This document shows positions 21,554-33,785 of a stretch of 64,000 nucleotides of DNA, in pieces. Within the stretch, counting starts at the first letter, position 1; each line of letters starts with the position of its first letter. This stretch comes from Diospyros lotus (lineage: Eukaryota > Streptophyta > Magnoliopsida > Ericales > Ebenaceae): contig NC_068338.1 of assembly GCF_014633365.1 (NCBI RefSeq), forward strand, positions 11,356,616 to 11,420,615, written 5' to 3'. A program made the position numbers and the translations under genes. The notes under the pieces are model-generated. The model did no database searches. It saw only the letters and a list, made by a program, of their open reading frames with translations, and was not told the DNA's origin.

Positions 21554-22439
21554 GTTGATTTTTGCACTTCTTTCAGATATAAGCTAGTATCTCATAACTT
21601 ATCAGGTTTTACATTATTAATATTCACAGTGCTATTGAACTATAAATTTATGAGACAAATTACCTTCCTCACTCTGAGTTTGACTTTTTATTTTGTTCTC
21701 AACTGTATCAAAAAGTACTTTTAAAATCAATACTAGCTTTGCAAATCACCTCAATTGATTTCAATAGGTCTTAATTTAAGTAAACTATTTGAAATTAGTA
21801 ATTAATACTTCTATCATGTGACTAACACTTGTATCAATGAGGATTTATTTCTCTCAATAAGCATGTTTAGTTCACTACATCCGATTTACATGACAGAGGA
21901 CTAATTACAGAACTTGAGAGTGCACTATATGAAATTGCATGATTATAGGACTAATTATATAAATTGAGCTCAATGTGAGCATGATAAATGCTAAATTCTT
22001 CTTTTTTTATTTTGTTTTATTTTACAGAAGTATGACGAACACTGATTCAACCTTGTAGATTTACTGAACTAAATCGTTCTTATTTGCACTGGGTTATTTC
22101 CCGAGCTTCTGTCTCCACATGCGTCACCAATTCATTTTGGGTGTACATTTACAATCTGAATTGAGATAGCACAACATTAGGAACAATTTGTTAATTCATC
22201 TGTGTTTGCTATTTGTGGAGAAAAATAAAATCATTCTTTTTTTTTTTTGAATGTGCTGTACATAGACCATATTTATACACAAATGTCTACGTAATCAAGG
22301 AGATTCCACCCCTCTATCAATTCCTAAAAATCTGGGATTCCTGAGAATCAAAAGTCAACTTATCTAAATAGTAAATATACAATTTCCTAGTTGTACATAA
22401 CTATTCTATAAATAAAAATAAATTTACAGATCTACAACA

Positions 22440-22972
22440 GTCCCCCTCAAGCTAGTGAATAGATGTTTTCTGTTCCTAGCTTACTTGTAATCTCTTGAAA
22501 TCTTGAAGTAGGTAGTCCCTTAGTTAAACATTTGCTAGCTGATCTCTTGATGGCATGTACGGAGTGCTGGTTAGGCCACTGTCCAATTTTTCTTTTATGA
22601 AGTGCCTGTCACCTTCGATGTGTTTAGTGGTGTCATGTTACATTGGATTGTGTGCAATATTGATGGCAGATTTATTGTCACAATAGAGTTTTATAGGTCC
22701 TTCCCTTTTGACTTTGAGATCATCAAGGATTATCATCAACCAAAAACTCCTTGTGCTTTAGCTCTAAATTTAGTGTCAGCACTTGATCTTGCAACTATGG
22801 TTTGTTTCTTACTCCTACATGTAACTAGATTGCCCCCAAGGTATAGTAGCCTGATGTGGATCTTCTATCTACCATAGACTCAGCATAATGTGTATTTGTA
22901 TCAGCTTATAGATTAAGCTCTCTATTCTTCTCGAACAATATTCCTCTTCTTGGGTGGCCTTAAAGTAGTTAG
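22440..22972 (-). pseudogene. Copia A RNase H C-terminal relic
   Basis: Continuation of the A reading frame left of insertion C/D. It has degenerate RYLKAT / GYC-type residues (22970-22850) and a readable IYCDNKSAINIAHN-like region in broken frame around 22690-22630. It ends at the polypurine tract before the left LTR. Many stops are present. Confidence 0.6.
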
Positions 22973-24540
22973 TGTTAAAAGGAACTTTGAAGAGAATAGA
23001 ATTCATTGATCCTTCCATTTCGTGTGTAAGCTAATAAATATACAAGAAATCTCTTAATAATTCTCCTAAAAACTAGGAACTGATTGCAATCCTAATTAGT
23101 AGGACTAAATAACTTTACAATTTACAGATTTACATAAGAGATTAAAAAACTTAAAAATAAATAAGGCTTTACCTTCTAATCGACTCCTATCTTCTCGACT
23201 CCTTATCCTTTTCTATATGATAGCCAATCATCCAGCTTTAAACTTCAATTGTTGACACTCCCCCTCAAGATTGAGAATGGATATCGTCCATTCTAAGCTT
23301 GCTAGTCATCTTTTGATAAATGGTTGCGTGTAACCCTTTACTTAGAATATCTGCAAGCTATTCACAAGATGATATATATGGGGTACAAATCAAGCCACTA
23401 TCCAATTTTTCTTTGATAAAATGTTTGTCTACTTCAACATGCTTAGTTTTGTCGTGTTGGACTGGATCGTGAGCAATACTTATTGTTGATTTGTTGTCAC
23501 AATAGAGTCTCATAGGTGCTACCAAAGTGATTTTCAAGTCATCTGGTAGTATTTTCAACCAAAACAACTCACAAACTCCTAGAGCCATGGATTTGAATTA
23601 TGCCTCCGCACTTGACCGGGCCATTACATCTTGTTTCTTACTTTTCCAAGTCACAAGGTTACCCCTTAGGAAGGTACAATACCCAGACGTAGATTTCCTG
23701 TCCACCACTGACCCTGTATAATCTGCATCAATATAGGTTTCAAGTATCATGCATTCTCCCCTTCTGAACATAATGCCTTTTCCCGGTGTTCCTTTCAAAT
23801 AATGCAATATTCTATAAACTGCCCTTTGGTGAGTTTCAAATAATGCAATATTCTATAAATTTGCATTCTCCACTACATATGTAATATTTGGCCGAATTTG
23901 AGTTAGGTAAATTAGTCTTCCCACTAGCCTTTGGTAGGACCCCTTGTCATTGGTTTCAATTGGAGTTTCAGCTGCCTTGCAACCTAGTAGTCCGATTTCT
24001 GTTAGCAAATCCACAATATATTTCTGTTGTGAAATAAAGATGCCTTTTTTTGAGTGGGCAATTTCCATGCCGAAGAAGTATTTCAATCTTCCCAATTCTT
24101 TAATTTCAAACTCCTTGATTAGGCATTCCCTGAGTTTATTCCTACCTTCTTCATCATTTTCGATGACAATAATATCATCCACATACACAAGTAAAGCTGT
24201 TACTCCCCCTGTGGCCAAATGATGTATAAAGAGGGTATAGTCTCCTTGACTTTGTTTATACCTTAGAGTAAGCATTACTTTCATAAACCGGCCAAACCAA
24301 GCCCTGGGAGATTGTTTAAGGTCGTATAAAGCCTTCTTCAATTTGCACACTACATGATCTTGGGTAGTTGGACTATATCCAGGAGGTAAATCCATGTAAA
24401 CTTTCTCTTCCAGGTCTCCATGAAGGAAGGCATTTTTCACATCATATTGTAGTAATGGCTAGCCTAGATTAGCAGCTAGAGATATGAGTACCCGAACTGT
24501 GTTTAGCTTTGCAACATGGGGCAAATGTGTTTAGGTAATC
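22973..24540 (-). mobile_element. Truncated copia C (3' half only)
   Basis: The 3' LTR (22973-23257, 285 bp on the minus strand from TGTCAACAATTG to TTTTAACA) follows a polypurine tract CTTGAGGGGGAG. RNase H and reverse transcriptase lie to the right, up to 24540, where the frame stops at DYLNTFAP, early in the reverse transcriptase. Beyond that is LTR D, not more of C. So gag, integrase and 5' LTR of C are absent. Confidence 0.8.
23258..24540 (-). pseudogene. Copia C reverse transcriptase and RNase H relic
   Basis: A long minus-strand frame (24440-23853) reads [35 protein letters not shown] and the intact catalytic VYVDDIIVIEND. It continues to QRLVGRLIYLTQIRPNI, with Asn for the usual Asp. 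After a short duplication of TTTCAAATAATGCAATATTC (23786-23805 and 23837-23856) RNase H continues (YIDADYTGSVVDRKSTSGY, RSSAEAE, LYCDNKSTISIAHDPVQ) to 23358. This is one of the better kept pol fragments in the window. Confidence 0.8.
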
Positions 24541-26397
24541 TGTAATACCCGAGAAATTCTAAAGGACTCAAGAGTAAATTATCTTGGGGCAAAAAGAGAA
24601 TTTGTAGATAAATTGAGGATATATGGTAATTTCTTACTGTTATGAATGATCGAATCGACTGCAGGGAGTGCCCTGAAGTCAAGATACCAAAGGAAAATGA
24701 TACGACATTGATGAGTATTTCGAGACATGATTTATAGTATCGAAAGAAATCGAATTAGGAACGATTTTCGGTATAGCTAAAATGCAGCTGCGATTGAGGC
24801 TGAAAAATTGAATAATTGTAGGGGGCTTCCGAGAAGTCAACGGAATCTTGAGGGGGTTCACATTCGGTATGTAGAGAAACCCTTCAGAGGTTTCAGGAAG
24901 AAACAAAAGGGTTTACAGCCAAAATGAAGATTCGAGCCTAAGTGTAGTTTTCCGAAATTGTCGGAGGGAGGTCGAAACGATGTTTTTTCAGAATCTTTGG
25001 GAATGAAATGGAAGTCTTAGGACTTGAGAGACTTAATGGCAATTATGGAAAGTTCAGGGCTTGGTGTAAAAGGGCCAAAGTGAGAAAGCCAAAACTGGAG
25101 AGGCCAAAGTACAATAAAGCCAAAAGTTTGGCAATGGGAAACCAACTAGTAGCCTTGCTGGTTGGCGACCGCCGATTTCGGCCACGGGGATTGCACGAGG
25201 GTTGGTCGGGGAGGTGTTTGGGCTAAGCCTTGGCTGACAACAGCCACAAGGATGGCCAAAAATTCGAGATTTTTGACCGAAAATCTGGCCGAATGGTCGA
25301 GCACTTGCAAATCGCTTTTTTGGTCGGGTAAGGTTGATTCGAGGTCGATCCAGGAGAGGTTGAGGCTCTAAGGGACATGGGTTGGTCGAGCACGGGCATT
25401 TGAAGGCCCAAAATAGCCTATAAATAGAGCTCGAGTGGCCAAGGGTTTTTAGAGTTTGGAGCTTCAAATTGCTCCCATTATCGAACGAATTGGGGTTTCA
25501 AACCATAGGGATTTTGTTGTCCATGAGGTAAGGATCATTTCTGGTGAGTTAGAAGCATTTTGGTTGAGGTTCGATGGAGTTTCGAAGCTTTGTCGGAGGA
25601 AGGAGGCGCACGGTCTGGCCGAGCCTTTGGCCGGCAAATCGGACACCCTCCGGTGCTCCTTTCAAGGCACAAGATGCACTAGGGTGATCAAATGGAAGAG
25701 GAGAACAAAGAGGTGGAGGAACCCAAATTCTTCGGTGTGCCATCGCCGGAGAAGAAGTCGGAGTGTGAGGCTCACTCGCGGCCATTCAAGCGCAGGCGCG
25801 TGGAGGTTCTTCTTGGGGCACGGGCGGGTATGAAAAATTCTGGAAAATTGGGATCTCGAGGGTTGTGCAAAAAGTTTTGGATTTGGCCTTCTCGATTTCT
25901 GCAACGACCAGCCTCGTTTTGTGTGGAAACGAAGCTTTGAGGTAAGTTATGGAATTTTCTATTGAAGTTCTTAGAATATGATGAATTGTTGTGGAAAAAG
26001 ATTGGAGAAAATAGTCACGAAGGTATTTATTTGGAATTTTAGAAGGAAAAATGGGAGAAAATGAAGGAAAATATGAAGAAATTGAGGTATTGAGATATTT
26101 TGTGATTAAATATGATTTATATGATTGTTATGCTCGAGGATTTATGATTTGTGCAATTTTTGAGGTTTGGCACGAAAATCAAGGTTAGGCACACAAATCG
26201 AGGTGGTGCGCGTTTTTCGAGGTATTCCGAACTTCATGCTAAAGGTGAGTGGTTTTATCCCAAGAACCTATATATGATATGATTGCTTATACTATGCATG
26301 TTATTCACGAAATTTATGATCATTTTGTCATATTGCATGGAAAGTCGTTGATAGTTAGAATCAATCGTTGATAGTTAGACTTGTAAGTGTTTTTCCC
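24541..26397 (+). mobile_element. Truncated gypsy-type LTR D
   Basis: Begins exactly TGTAATACCCGAG at 24541, the start typical of plant chromovirus LTRs and of the solo LTR at 4660-6823. It has the TATA box CCTATAAATAGAGC near 25420. It ends abruptly at about 26397 against copia A sequence with no LTR end, so its 3' part is missing. Leftwards it abuts copia C. The open frames inside (for example 25467-25054 minus and 25456-25833 plus) do not resemble proteins and overlap on both strands; I treat them as chance. Confidence 0.7.
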
Positions 26398-27614
26398 TCG
26401 GATCATGCATGAATTGGCTTACTATGCTCATAGCATAAGCTATATATCTGGCCTAGTGTGGGACAAATAAATCAATCTCCCTACCAACCTCTGATATCTT
26501 CCTTGATCTACTACACTATCATCTTCTATTTCACCCAACCTATAACTAGGTTCAATAGATTTGCTAGTTGCCTTGCAACCAAGTGTTCCAGTTTCCTTAA
26601 GGAGATCCAACACATTTTCATTGAGAAACAAATATGCCTTCTTTGGAGTATGCCACTTCAATACCCAAGAAATTCTTCAATTTTCCAACTTCCTTAATCT
26701 CAAATTCTTTAGCTAGGAATTTTCGGAGGGAGTCCCTTTCAGTTGGTCATTTCTTGTTACAATAATGCCATCCACATATACAAGTAAGGCTTTGACTTCC
26801 TTTATGGCTGAATGTTTTATAAAGATAGTATGATCCCCTTGACTTTGTTTATACCTCATTGCTAGCATAGCTTTTGTGGATTCCCAAACCATGCTTTAGG
26901 GCATTGCTTTAAGCCATATAGTGCTTTCTTCAACCTGCATACTTTATTGCCACTAAAATTCTCATCAAATCTAGGGCGGAGGTTCCATGAATACCTCATC
27001 TTCTAAGTCACCATGCAAAAAGCATTCCTAACATCAAATTGCTGTAAACACCAAGAAAAATTAGTAGCTAAAGACAGTAACACACGCACTGTATTCATCT
27101 CTGCTACAGTTGCAAAGGTCTCTTGATAATCTACTCCATAAGTTTGAGTATTCCCTTTTGTAACCAGCCTAGCTTTGTATCTCTCTAAGGACCCATCAAC
27201 CTTATACATTAAGGTAAACACCTATTTACGCCTCACTGGTTTCTTTCCTTTAGTTAAATTAACAATTTCCCATGTTTTATCCTTCTCTAGTGCATTCATT
27301 TCCTCTCATGGCTTGAACCCAGTACTTATCCTTAAGTGCCTCTTGTAGTATTTAGGGAATGTCAATAGAATTCAAGGTAGTGAGGAAGCTCCTATGCTGT
27401 GGATAATCTATGGAAAGATACAAAGTGAGAAATTAGGTGTTGGGTGCATTCTCTGATTCCTTTTTTGACAGCAATAGGCAAATCCATATAAGGAAAATCA
27501 TGACAAACATGTCCATTATCAACCAAGGAAGGGGAAGAGATGGATTCACTACCTGGTTCAGATTCATGGATCTTCACGGGTGTAGAAATGAGTACTCTCT
27601 TCCTTGAATAGACC
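26398..27614 (-). pseudogene. Copia A reverse transcriptase relic
   Basis: Minus-strand frames resume left of LTR E with KIHESEPG (27577 on), then [34 protein letters not shown] and QQFDVRNAF (27221-27003). The fingers/palm region (26990-26700) is broken. The C-terminal block QRLVGRLIYLSHTRPDI ends at 26440, and the following AYAMSIVSQFMH reaches 26398. The YVDD region near 26780 is frame-shifted. The insertion C/D follows. Confidence 0.75.
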
Positions 27615-28149
27615 TGAAGTGTGTTGAGTTTGATTTTGAGGATGTTTTAATGATGAGAATTTAAATGCAAAACTTTGATGAACGTTCTCCATTACGATGT
27701 TTTGATGATGAGAATCTAGGAATAACCTTAATGTGTTACTCTAGGATTTCATGGACTAACTTAAGTATCCATACATACAAGTGAAATCCTAAGTGTACTT
27801 AAGAGTATACTTGAACACGTTTGAAACGTGTTAATAAAGTAACACATAGAGTAAGCTACACTTGAGTAATCATTCTAAACTTAAGGTTTAAGAGAAATGG
27901 ACTTAGAAGTGCTAGAGAAACATGTTCAAATACATACTTGATGTTTAGGAGACAAATATCAAGACCTTGTGTTCTCAATCTTGATACATTTGTTCAAAGA
28001 GAATGTATAAGTGAAAATTATACATTCACTCTATGAATAAAATAATGTGTGTATCTCAAAATGTAAAATACAAGAGAATATATATATATATATAAGTATT
28101 TTAAGTTAATTAAACATACCCCTTAGTTATCTTATTTAACACTCCCCCT

Positions 28150-29486
28150 TAAGCCGATATATATATTGGGCACGCCTAGCTTGGTACAAATGTAATTCAC
28201 ACGAGAACTTCTAAGTGATTTGGTGAGTAAATCAACTAATTGATCGTTGGAACTCAGATATGTTGTTACTACATCCCCAGATAACACATTTTCTCTAACA
28301 AAGTGGCAATCAATTTCAATGTGCTTGGTTCTCTCATAAAAATAGAATTAAAAGCAATATGCATTGTAGCCTGATTGTCACAAATCAATTGCATAGACTT
28401 AACCTGAGTAACTCCTAACTCCTCAATTAATTGTTTCAACCACATTAACTCACATGTTGTTACGACCATTGCCCTGTATTCTGCTTCTGCACTGGACCTG
28501 GCGACAATAGTTTGTTTCTTACTTTTCCAAAAGATTAGGTTTTCACTAACAAATATACAGTATCCAAATGTGGATCGCCTATCACTAGGCTATCCTGCCC
28601 AATCAACATTTGTATATCCCACAATCTAACTCTATCCATGATTCTGATACAATACACCCCGATTGGGGGTAGCCATAACATATCGAAGAATATGAATCAC
28701 TGCATACCAGTAACTGTCACAAGGTGAATTCAAAAACTGACTTACCACACTCACAGCAAATGAAATATCAGGACGTGTGACTATGAGGTAATTAAGCTTC
28801 CCAATTAGTCGAAGGTAGCACCCAAGGTCAAAAAGAGGCTCTCCCTGTGCCGATAACAATCTGATATTTGATCTATAGGGGTATCTGTTAGCTTACATCC
28901 AAACAACCTTGTCTCCTCTAGCATATCCAAGGCATACTTTCTTTGAGAAATATAGATGTCTTGCTTTTACCGAGCTAACTCAATACCCAAAAAATATTTT
29001 AAGGGACCAAAATCCTTAATTTGAAACTATTGGCGAAGATGTGCCTTCAATTCAGTGATACCAACATCATCATATCCCTTGTAAGTACTATATCATCAAC
29101 ATATACCACTAGAAGAATGTGGCAGCCAGATTGAGAGTGATAAAAAACAGAATGATCAGCTCCACAAGAAATTAACCCAAACTCAAGAACAACTGTATTG
29201 AATTGACCAAACCAAGTTCGAGGAGACTGTTTTAGGTCTTATAAGGATTTTTGAAGGCGACACACCAGCCTAGACTCCTTCTGAGCAAGAAAGCCAGGAG
29301 GTTGCTCCATATACACCTCTTCCTGTAAATCGCCATGAAGGAAGGCATTCTTGATGTCTAGTTAATGAAGAGGCCAGTGAAACATAGCAACAAGGGACAA
29401 GAAAAGGCGAACAGAGGAGATCTTAGCAACATGAGAAAATGTATTGCCATAATCAAGTCCAAAAACCTGAGTGTATCCTTTGGTAA
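28150..29486 (-). pseudogene. Copia F reverse transcriptase and RNase H relic
   Basis: Minus-strand frames read KGYTQVFGLDYGNTFSHVAK (from about 29485), then [23 protein letters not shown] residues (29370-29270), LVYVDDIVL in broken frame (about 29090), YLRLIGKLNYLIVTRPDISF (28830) and RNase H LICDNQATMHIAFN (28390). Frameshifts and stops interrupt every 200-400 bp. It is closest to copia H among the elements here. Confidence 0.7.
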
Positions 29487-29496
29487 TGTAAAGATA

Positions 29497-29708
29497 TAAT
29501 GAAAACCCTAGGGAAAAACACAAATGAAGCAGAGAGAGAATTCTGTAGTTTGAACTAACTTCGTAATTCATAAACTGAATGATCAACATAACAATAGAGA
29601 GCACTACTACATATATATAGCAGCGAGTGCCTCTAACACTTAAAACACTTACACACACATTAATGAAAACCCTAGGGAAAAACACAAATGAAGTAGAGAG
29701 AGAATTCT
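29497..29708. repeat. 48-bp direct repeats bounding an LTR-like piece
   Basis: Copies 29497-29544 and 29661-29708 differ at one base. Between them, minus strand, is CTGCTATATATATGTAG, which could be a TATA box. The segment lies exactly at the junction of F and the truncated gag of G and may be the remains of a third LTR. Confidence 0.7.
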
Positions 29709-29714
29709 TTTGTT

Positions 29715-30143
29715 GATGCACGAGCAGAGATTGTCGACTAAGAATGTTTCTCATGTGTCTATGGTAAATAACTTTGAGAATGCAACAATGTTTGTGAATT
29801 TTGCATCTCAAACAGCCAGAGGCGGTAGGAATTCTATTGGATTTCGAGGTGGTAGTTACAGAGGAGGAAATAATCGAGGTTGAGGCAGATCCTCAAACAG
29901 AAGATTTTATTGCCAATTGTGTGGCAAACCAGGCCACTTTGCTGATCGCTGCTACCATAGGTTTGATAGAACCTTCCAACGAAGTTCTAATTCGTTTGGT
30001 AAAGGAGGAGGAACATCACAGTCTGATTCTCAGGCTTTCATAGCTTCTTCTCAGGAGTCTAACAGAGTTTACTTGACTGATTTAGAGTATCAGTCTGGGA
30101 CTTCCTATGGACATGTGTCACAACTTTTTGACTCTAGCTCTTA
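29715..30143 (+). pseudogene. Copia G gag C-terminal relic
   Basis: Begins inside gag (KNVSHVSMVNNFENA) and has an RG-rich stretch, then the complete zinc knuckle YCQLCGKPGHFADRCYH (CX2CX4HX4C, about 29908-29958). A TGA at 29881 and a TAG at 30142 are in frame. Confidence 0.75.
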
Positions 30144-30189
30144 GTACTCTCAGTCTTATCCTCATTCTAATCAGCTTGGTGATTCGTCT

Positions 30190-31945
30190 TAGTGTGTAGA
30201 CTCAGGTCCTACAAAACACATCACTTCAAGCTTGAACAATCTTTCTCTTCACTCTCCTTACAATGGCACTGATAAGGTGGCTGTCGGTAATGGTAAGACT
30301 CTTCCAATCTCAAATGTTGGTCTTAGTCAAATGCTTACTCATACAACTCCTATTTTAGTTCTTTCATTACCAAATGTTTTACATGTGCCTAACATGACGA
30401 AAAATCTCATTAATGTGTCTCAACTTACTAATGAAAGTAATGTCATTACTGAATTTTACTCCACCTTTTGTTTGATCAAGGACAAGGAAACGAGCCAAGT
30501 GCTATTCCAAGGGGTGCTTAAAGATGGTCTTTACCAACTTGCTCCAGCACTTGCTGGTGCTCAGCCTCAAGATGTTTCTTCTTTTGCACTCAACAATTGC
30601 TCTGCTGTTACCTCGAATATGTTTCCTACCGCATTTGTTTCAGCTTATCCTGTTAATTGCTATAATAGACAAAGTTTGTCTTCGTCTAGTAACCTGCCTA
30701 GCACACCGTTATCTTGTAATAACAGTAGAGTTTGCAAACAGTGGCATGATAGGCTGGGTCATCCTTCATTACATGTATTGAAACACATTCTCAATAAAAT
30801 ACATCTTTCCTGTAACTCTACTAATTTGTCCTTTTGTGATTCCTACAAATTGGGTAAACTACATCAACTTCCATTTGCTACTTGTCAAATCACAACAAAG
30901 AGTCCTCTAGAAATAGTGTATTCAAATTTGTGGGGTCCGTCCCCAGTTCTATCAACTGAGGGGTATCGATACTATGTAGTTTTTGTGGATGCCTTTACTT
31001 GTTACACATGGTTGTATCCTATTAGACAAAAATCTGGCACTTTAACTGCCTTCAAGACCTTTCATAAATTTATTGAGCTACAATATAATTCTAAACTTCA
31101 TGCCCTACATACAGACAATGGGGGGGAATTTAAAGCATTGCTGCCATATCTTTCTTCTTATGGCAGTCAACCCAGATTTTCCTGTCCCTATACACACTAG
31201 CAAAATGGTGTTGTTGAAAGAAAACACTGGCATATTGCTGAAATGGGTATAACCCTCTTATCTTATGCCAAAATGCCTTTAAAGTTTTGGGTTGAAGCCT
31301 TTCAGACAGCTATCTTTACTATTAATTTGTTGCCAGCTGCATCTTTACATTTTCAAAGTCCATTTGAAAAACTCTTATCACAAATTCCCCAACTATCTTC
31401 AGTTGCAACCTTTTGGATGTGCTTGCTTCCCTTATCTCTATCCTTATAGCAAGCACAAATTTAATTTCCATTCAACTAAATGTGGGCTCCTAGGTTATAG
31501 CCATGCGCATGTTGGGTATAAGTGTATAGATTCTTCGGGTAGAGTATATGTGAGACGCCATGTTATTTTCAACCCTGATGAGTTTCCCTATCCTCACTTG
31601 TTTCTAGGACCAGTTTCATCTCGTCAGTTATCCCAGCAGTGCTCATCTCCCGATTTGTCAACTGATGTTCTTAATATCAATCTTCCTCTTGTTCCTTCCT
31701 GTTCTACTTCTCGGGTAGCACCAATTCCCTCCTTTGTCTGTCCTGTTGCTAGTTCTGCTGCATCTCCTGCTGAACAACCTTCCATTTCCTCTTCCAGTTC
31801 TTTCGGTTCTGCTCCTAAACAACTCCAGCCTAAACCTGCCCCAGCTTTGTCTATTCATCCAATGGTCACTCGTTCCAAGGCCAAACAAGTGACTGTTTCT
31901 TCTCCACATGTCCTATTTAGCTCCCTAGAACCTAATACTGTTTGA
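30190..31945 (+). pseudogene. Copia G protease-integrase relic
   Basis: The protease motif is CVDSGPTKHIT (30197 on), with Pro for the usual Ala after DSG. A long frame from 30232 covers the LHVPNMTKNLINVSQL block and the HHCC-type finger (HDRLGHPSLHV). Integrase residues D (YSNLWGP, Asn for the usual Asp) and D (HTDNGGEFKAL) follow. TAG at 31198 replaces a Gln codon. The frame shifts near 31395 and continues FGCACFPYLYPYSKHKF to the TGA at 31943. Confidence 0.8.
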
Positions 31946-33505
31946 GAAGCTCTTTTAGATTCCAATTGGGTTCAAGCTATGAAAGAGGAATATTCTGCTC
32001 TTCAACGTAATAATACATGGGATCTTGTTCCACATTCCTCTTATATGAACTTGATCTCTTGTAAATGGATTTTTCGGATTAAATACAAGCCTTATGGGTC
32101 TATTCTTAAGTATAAGGCTCGGCTTGTTGCAAAAGGATTTCTATAAACTCCTGGCATTGATTATGCTGAAACATTCAGCCTAGTAGTTAAAGCGCCTACC
32201 ATTAGGGTTCTGTTTTCTTTGGCTGTCCAATTTGGCTGGGATGTGCAGCAGGTTGATATTAACAATGCATTTCTCAATGGAGATCTGCAAGAGGCTGTTT
32301 ATATGATGCAGCCTGAGGGGTTTGTTAGTCAAGATTTTCCTTCACATCTGTGTAGGTTGAAAAAGTCTCTCTACGGCCTTAAACAAGCTCCACGAGCTTG
32401 GTACAACAAGTTAAGGACTACCCTGCAGGATTGGGGTTTTGTGCGTGCTGTCTCCAATGCCTCCCTGTTCATAAAGTGGCATTCTAAGTATGTGCTGTTT
32501 GTTTTGGTATATGTAGGTGATATCTTCATAACCGGCTCAAATACAACAACTCTACATGCGTGTATAAAGGATTTAGACACTTATTTTGCCCTCAAGACTC
32601 TTGGGTCTGTTAACTATTTCCTTGGCTTTGAGGCTCATAGGGATTCAACTGGACTTTACTTGACTCAGTCCAAGTATACATTGGATTTACTTAAGAAGGC
32701 TGGCATGACTGATTGTAAGCCTTGTGAAATCCCCATGAGTCCAGGCTGTTCGCTAACTACTGAAGGAGATGGGTTTTCTAATCCAGCTCTCTACTGGACT
32801 ATTGTTGGGTCTCTTCAATACCTAACATATACCCGACCAGATGTAGCCTTCACTATCAATAAGCTGAGTCAATTCTCAGCTGCCCCAAAAGTTCAACATT
32901 GGCTTGCATGTAAGCAGTTACTTCGCTATTTGAAAGGCATAGTTGGGTTAGGTCTGAAGTTACTCCGTCTCCTTCAATTTTGGCTCTCTTCGTGTATACC
33001 GATGGTGACCATGCAGGTTGCAAGGTCACCAAAAGGTCCACCAGTGGAGTGTGTGTCTTTCTTGGTGATAATCTCTTGGTTTGGAGCTCAAAAAAACAAA
33101 CTGTTGTTGCTCGTTCTGTTGGTGAAGCAAAATATCGAGCTATGGCACAGGGTGTGGCTGAGATTTTGTGGTTAGTCATTACTGACTGAGTTGGGTTATC
33201 CCTTTACCTGTACACCCATTCTACGGTGTGACAACCTAGCTGCTAAGTGTATAGCAGAAAATCTTGTGTTCCACTCAAGAACCAAGCACATTGAAATTGA
33301 TGTTCATTTTGTTCGAGACAAGGTTGAATGTGGAGATGTGGAAATTCGATATGTTCCCTCTCAGCATAAAGTCGCTAACATTTTTACAAAGGGGTTGCCA
33401 AAGGATCGGCTTTTGTTTTTACGTAACAAACTTCGACTCCAAATGACACCTACTGGTCAGTGTATAACTGTCCAGGCACATAAGAAGATGGTTTCTGGTA
33501 GTTAA
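31946..33505 (+). pseudogene. Copia G reverse transcriptase and RNase H relic
   Basis: Reads [26 protein letters not shown], then a stop at 32143. QQVDINNAFLNGDLQEAVYM, LYGLKQAPRAWY and the catalytic site VYVGDIFITGS follow. The usual YVDD is YVGD, so the enzyme would lack one catalytic Asp even without the stops. RNase H (YTDGDHAGCKVTKRSTSG, CDNLAAKCIAEN, HTKHIEID-type) continues in two frames (32980-33189, 33191-33505). Confidence 0.85.
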
Positions 33506-33530
33506 GTATGGAGTCTCGTTTGAGGGGGCA

Positions 33531-33785
33531 TGTGAAGCTATTGGTATCTAAATGTTTTGTTGTTAATTAGTGGTAGCATTGTTGTACTGTGTATGCTGGT
33601 TGTAGGAGATTATTTGTAGGAGGTTATGTGTTATTTGGTTTGCTGTATTAGTATGGTTACGAGAGCTGACAGTATATAAGTTCGTGTCTCATTGTGTACT
33701 GTTGTCGATTTCATTTTTCTGATTTTAATTCAAGTGTGCTTAAGGTATTCTACTTTTATCTTCATTCTTTCCATCATGCAGCTCT
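33531..33785 (+). mobile_element. 3' LTR of copia G
   Basis: Begins TGTGAAGCTATTGG after TTTGAGGGGGCA; TATATAAG at 33673-33680. The right end is placed near 33785 (CATCATGCA) by eye, without a second copy to compare. Confidence 0.6.

Larger units (their letters stand above)
29709..33785 (+). mobile_element. 5'-truncated copia element G
   Basis: Starts in the middle of gag and runs through protease, integrase, reverse transcriptase and RNase H to a 3' LTR beginning TGTGAAGC at 33531, after the purine tract TTTGAGGGGGCA. The LTR has TATATAAG at 33673-33680 and probably ends near 33785. There is no 5' LTR or primer binding site. It is the same subfamily as copia I (Ale/Retrofit-like by its SKYTLDLLKKAGM region). 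Confidence 0.75.

Noticed and set aside
25054..25940. Overlapping long open frames on both strands
   Set aside because: They lie within the GC-richer part of LTR D around and after its TATA box. Both strands are open, which points to base composition rather than coding.
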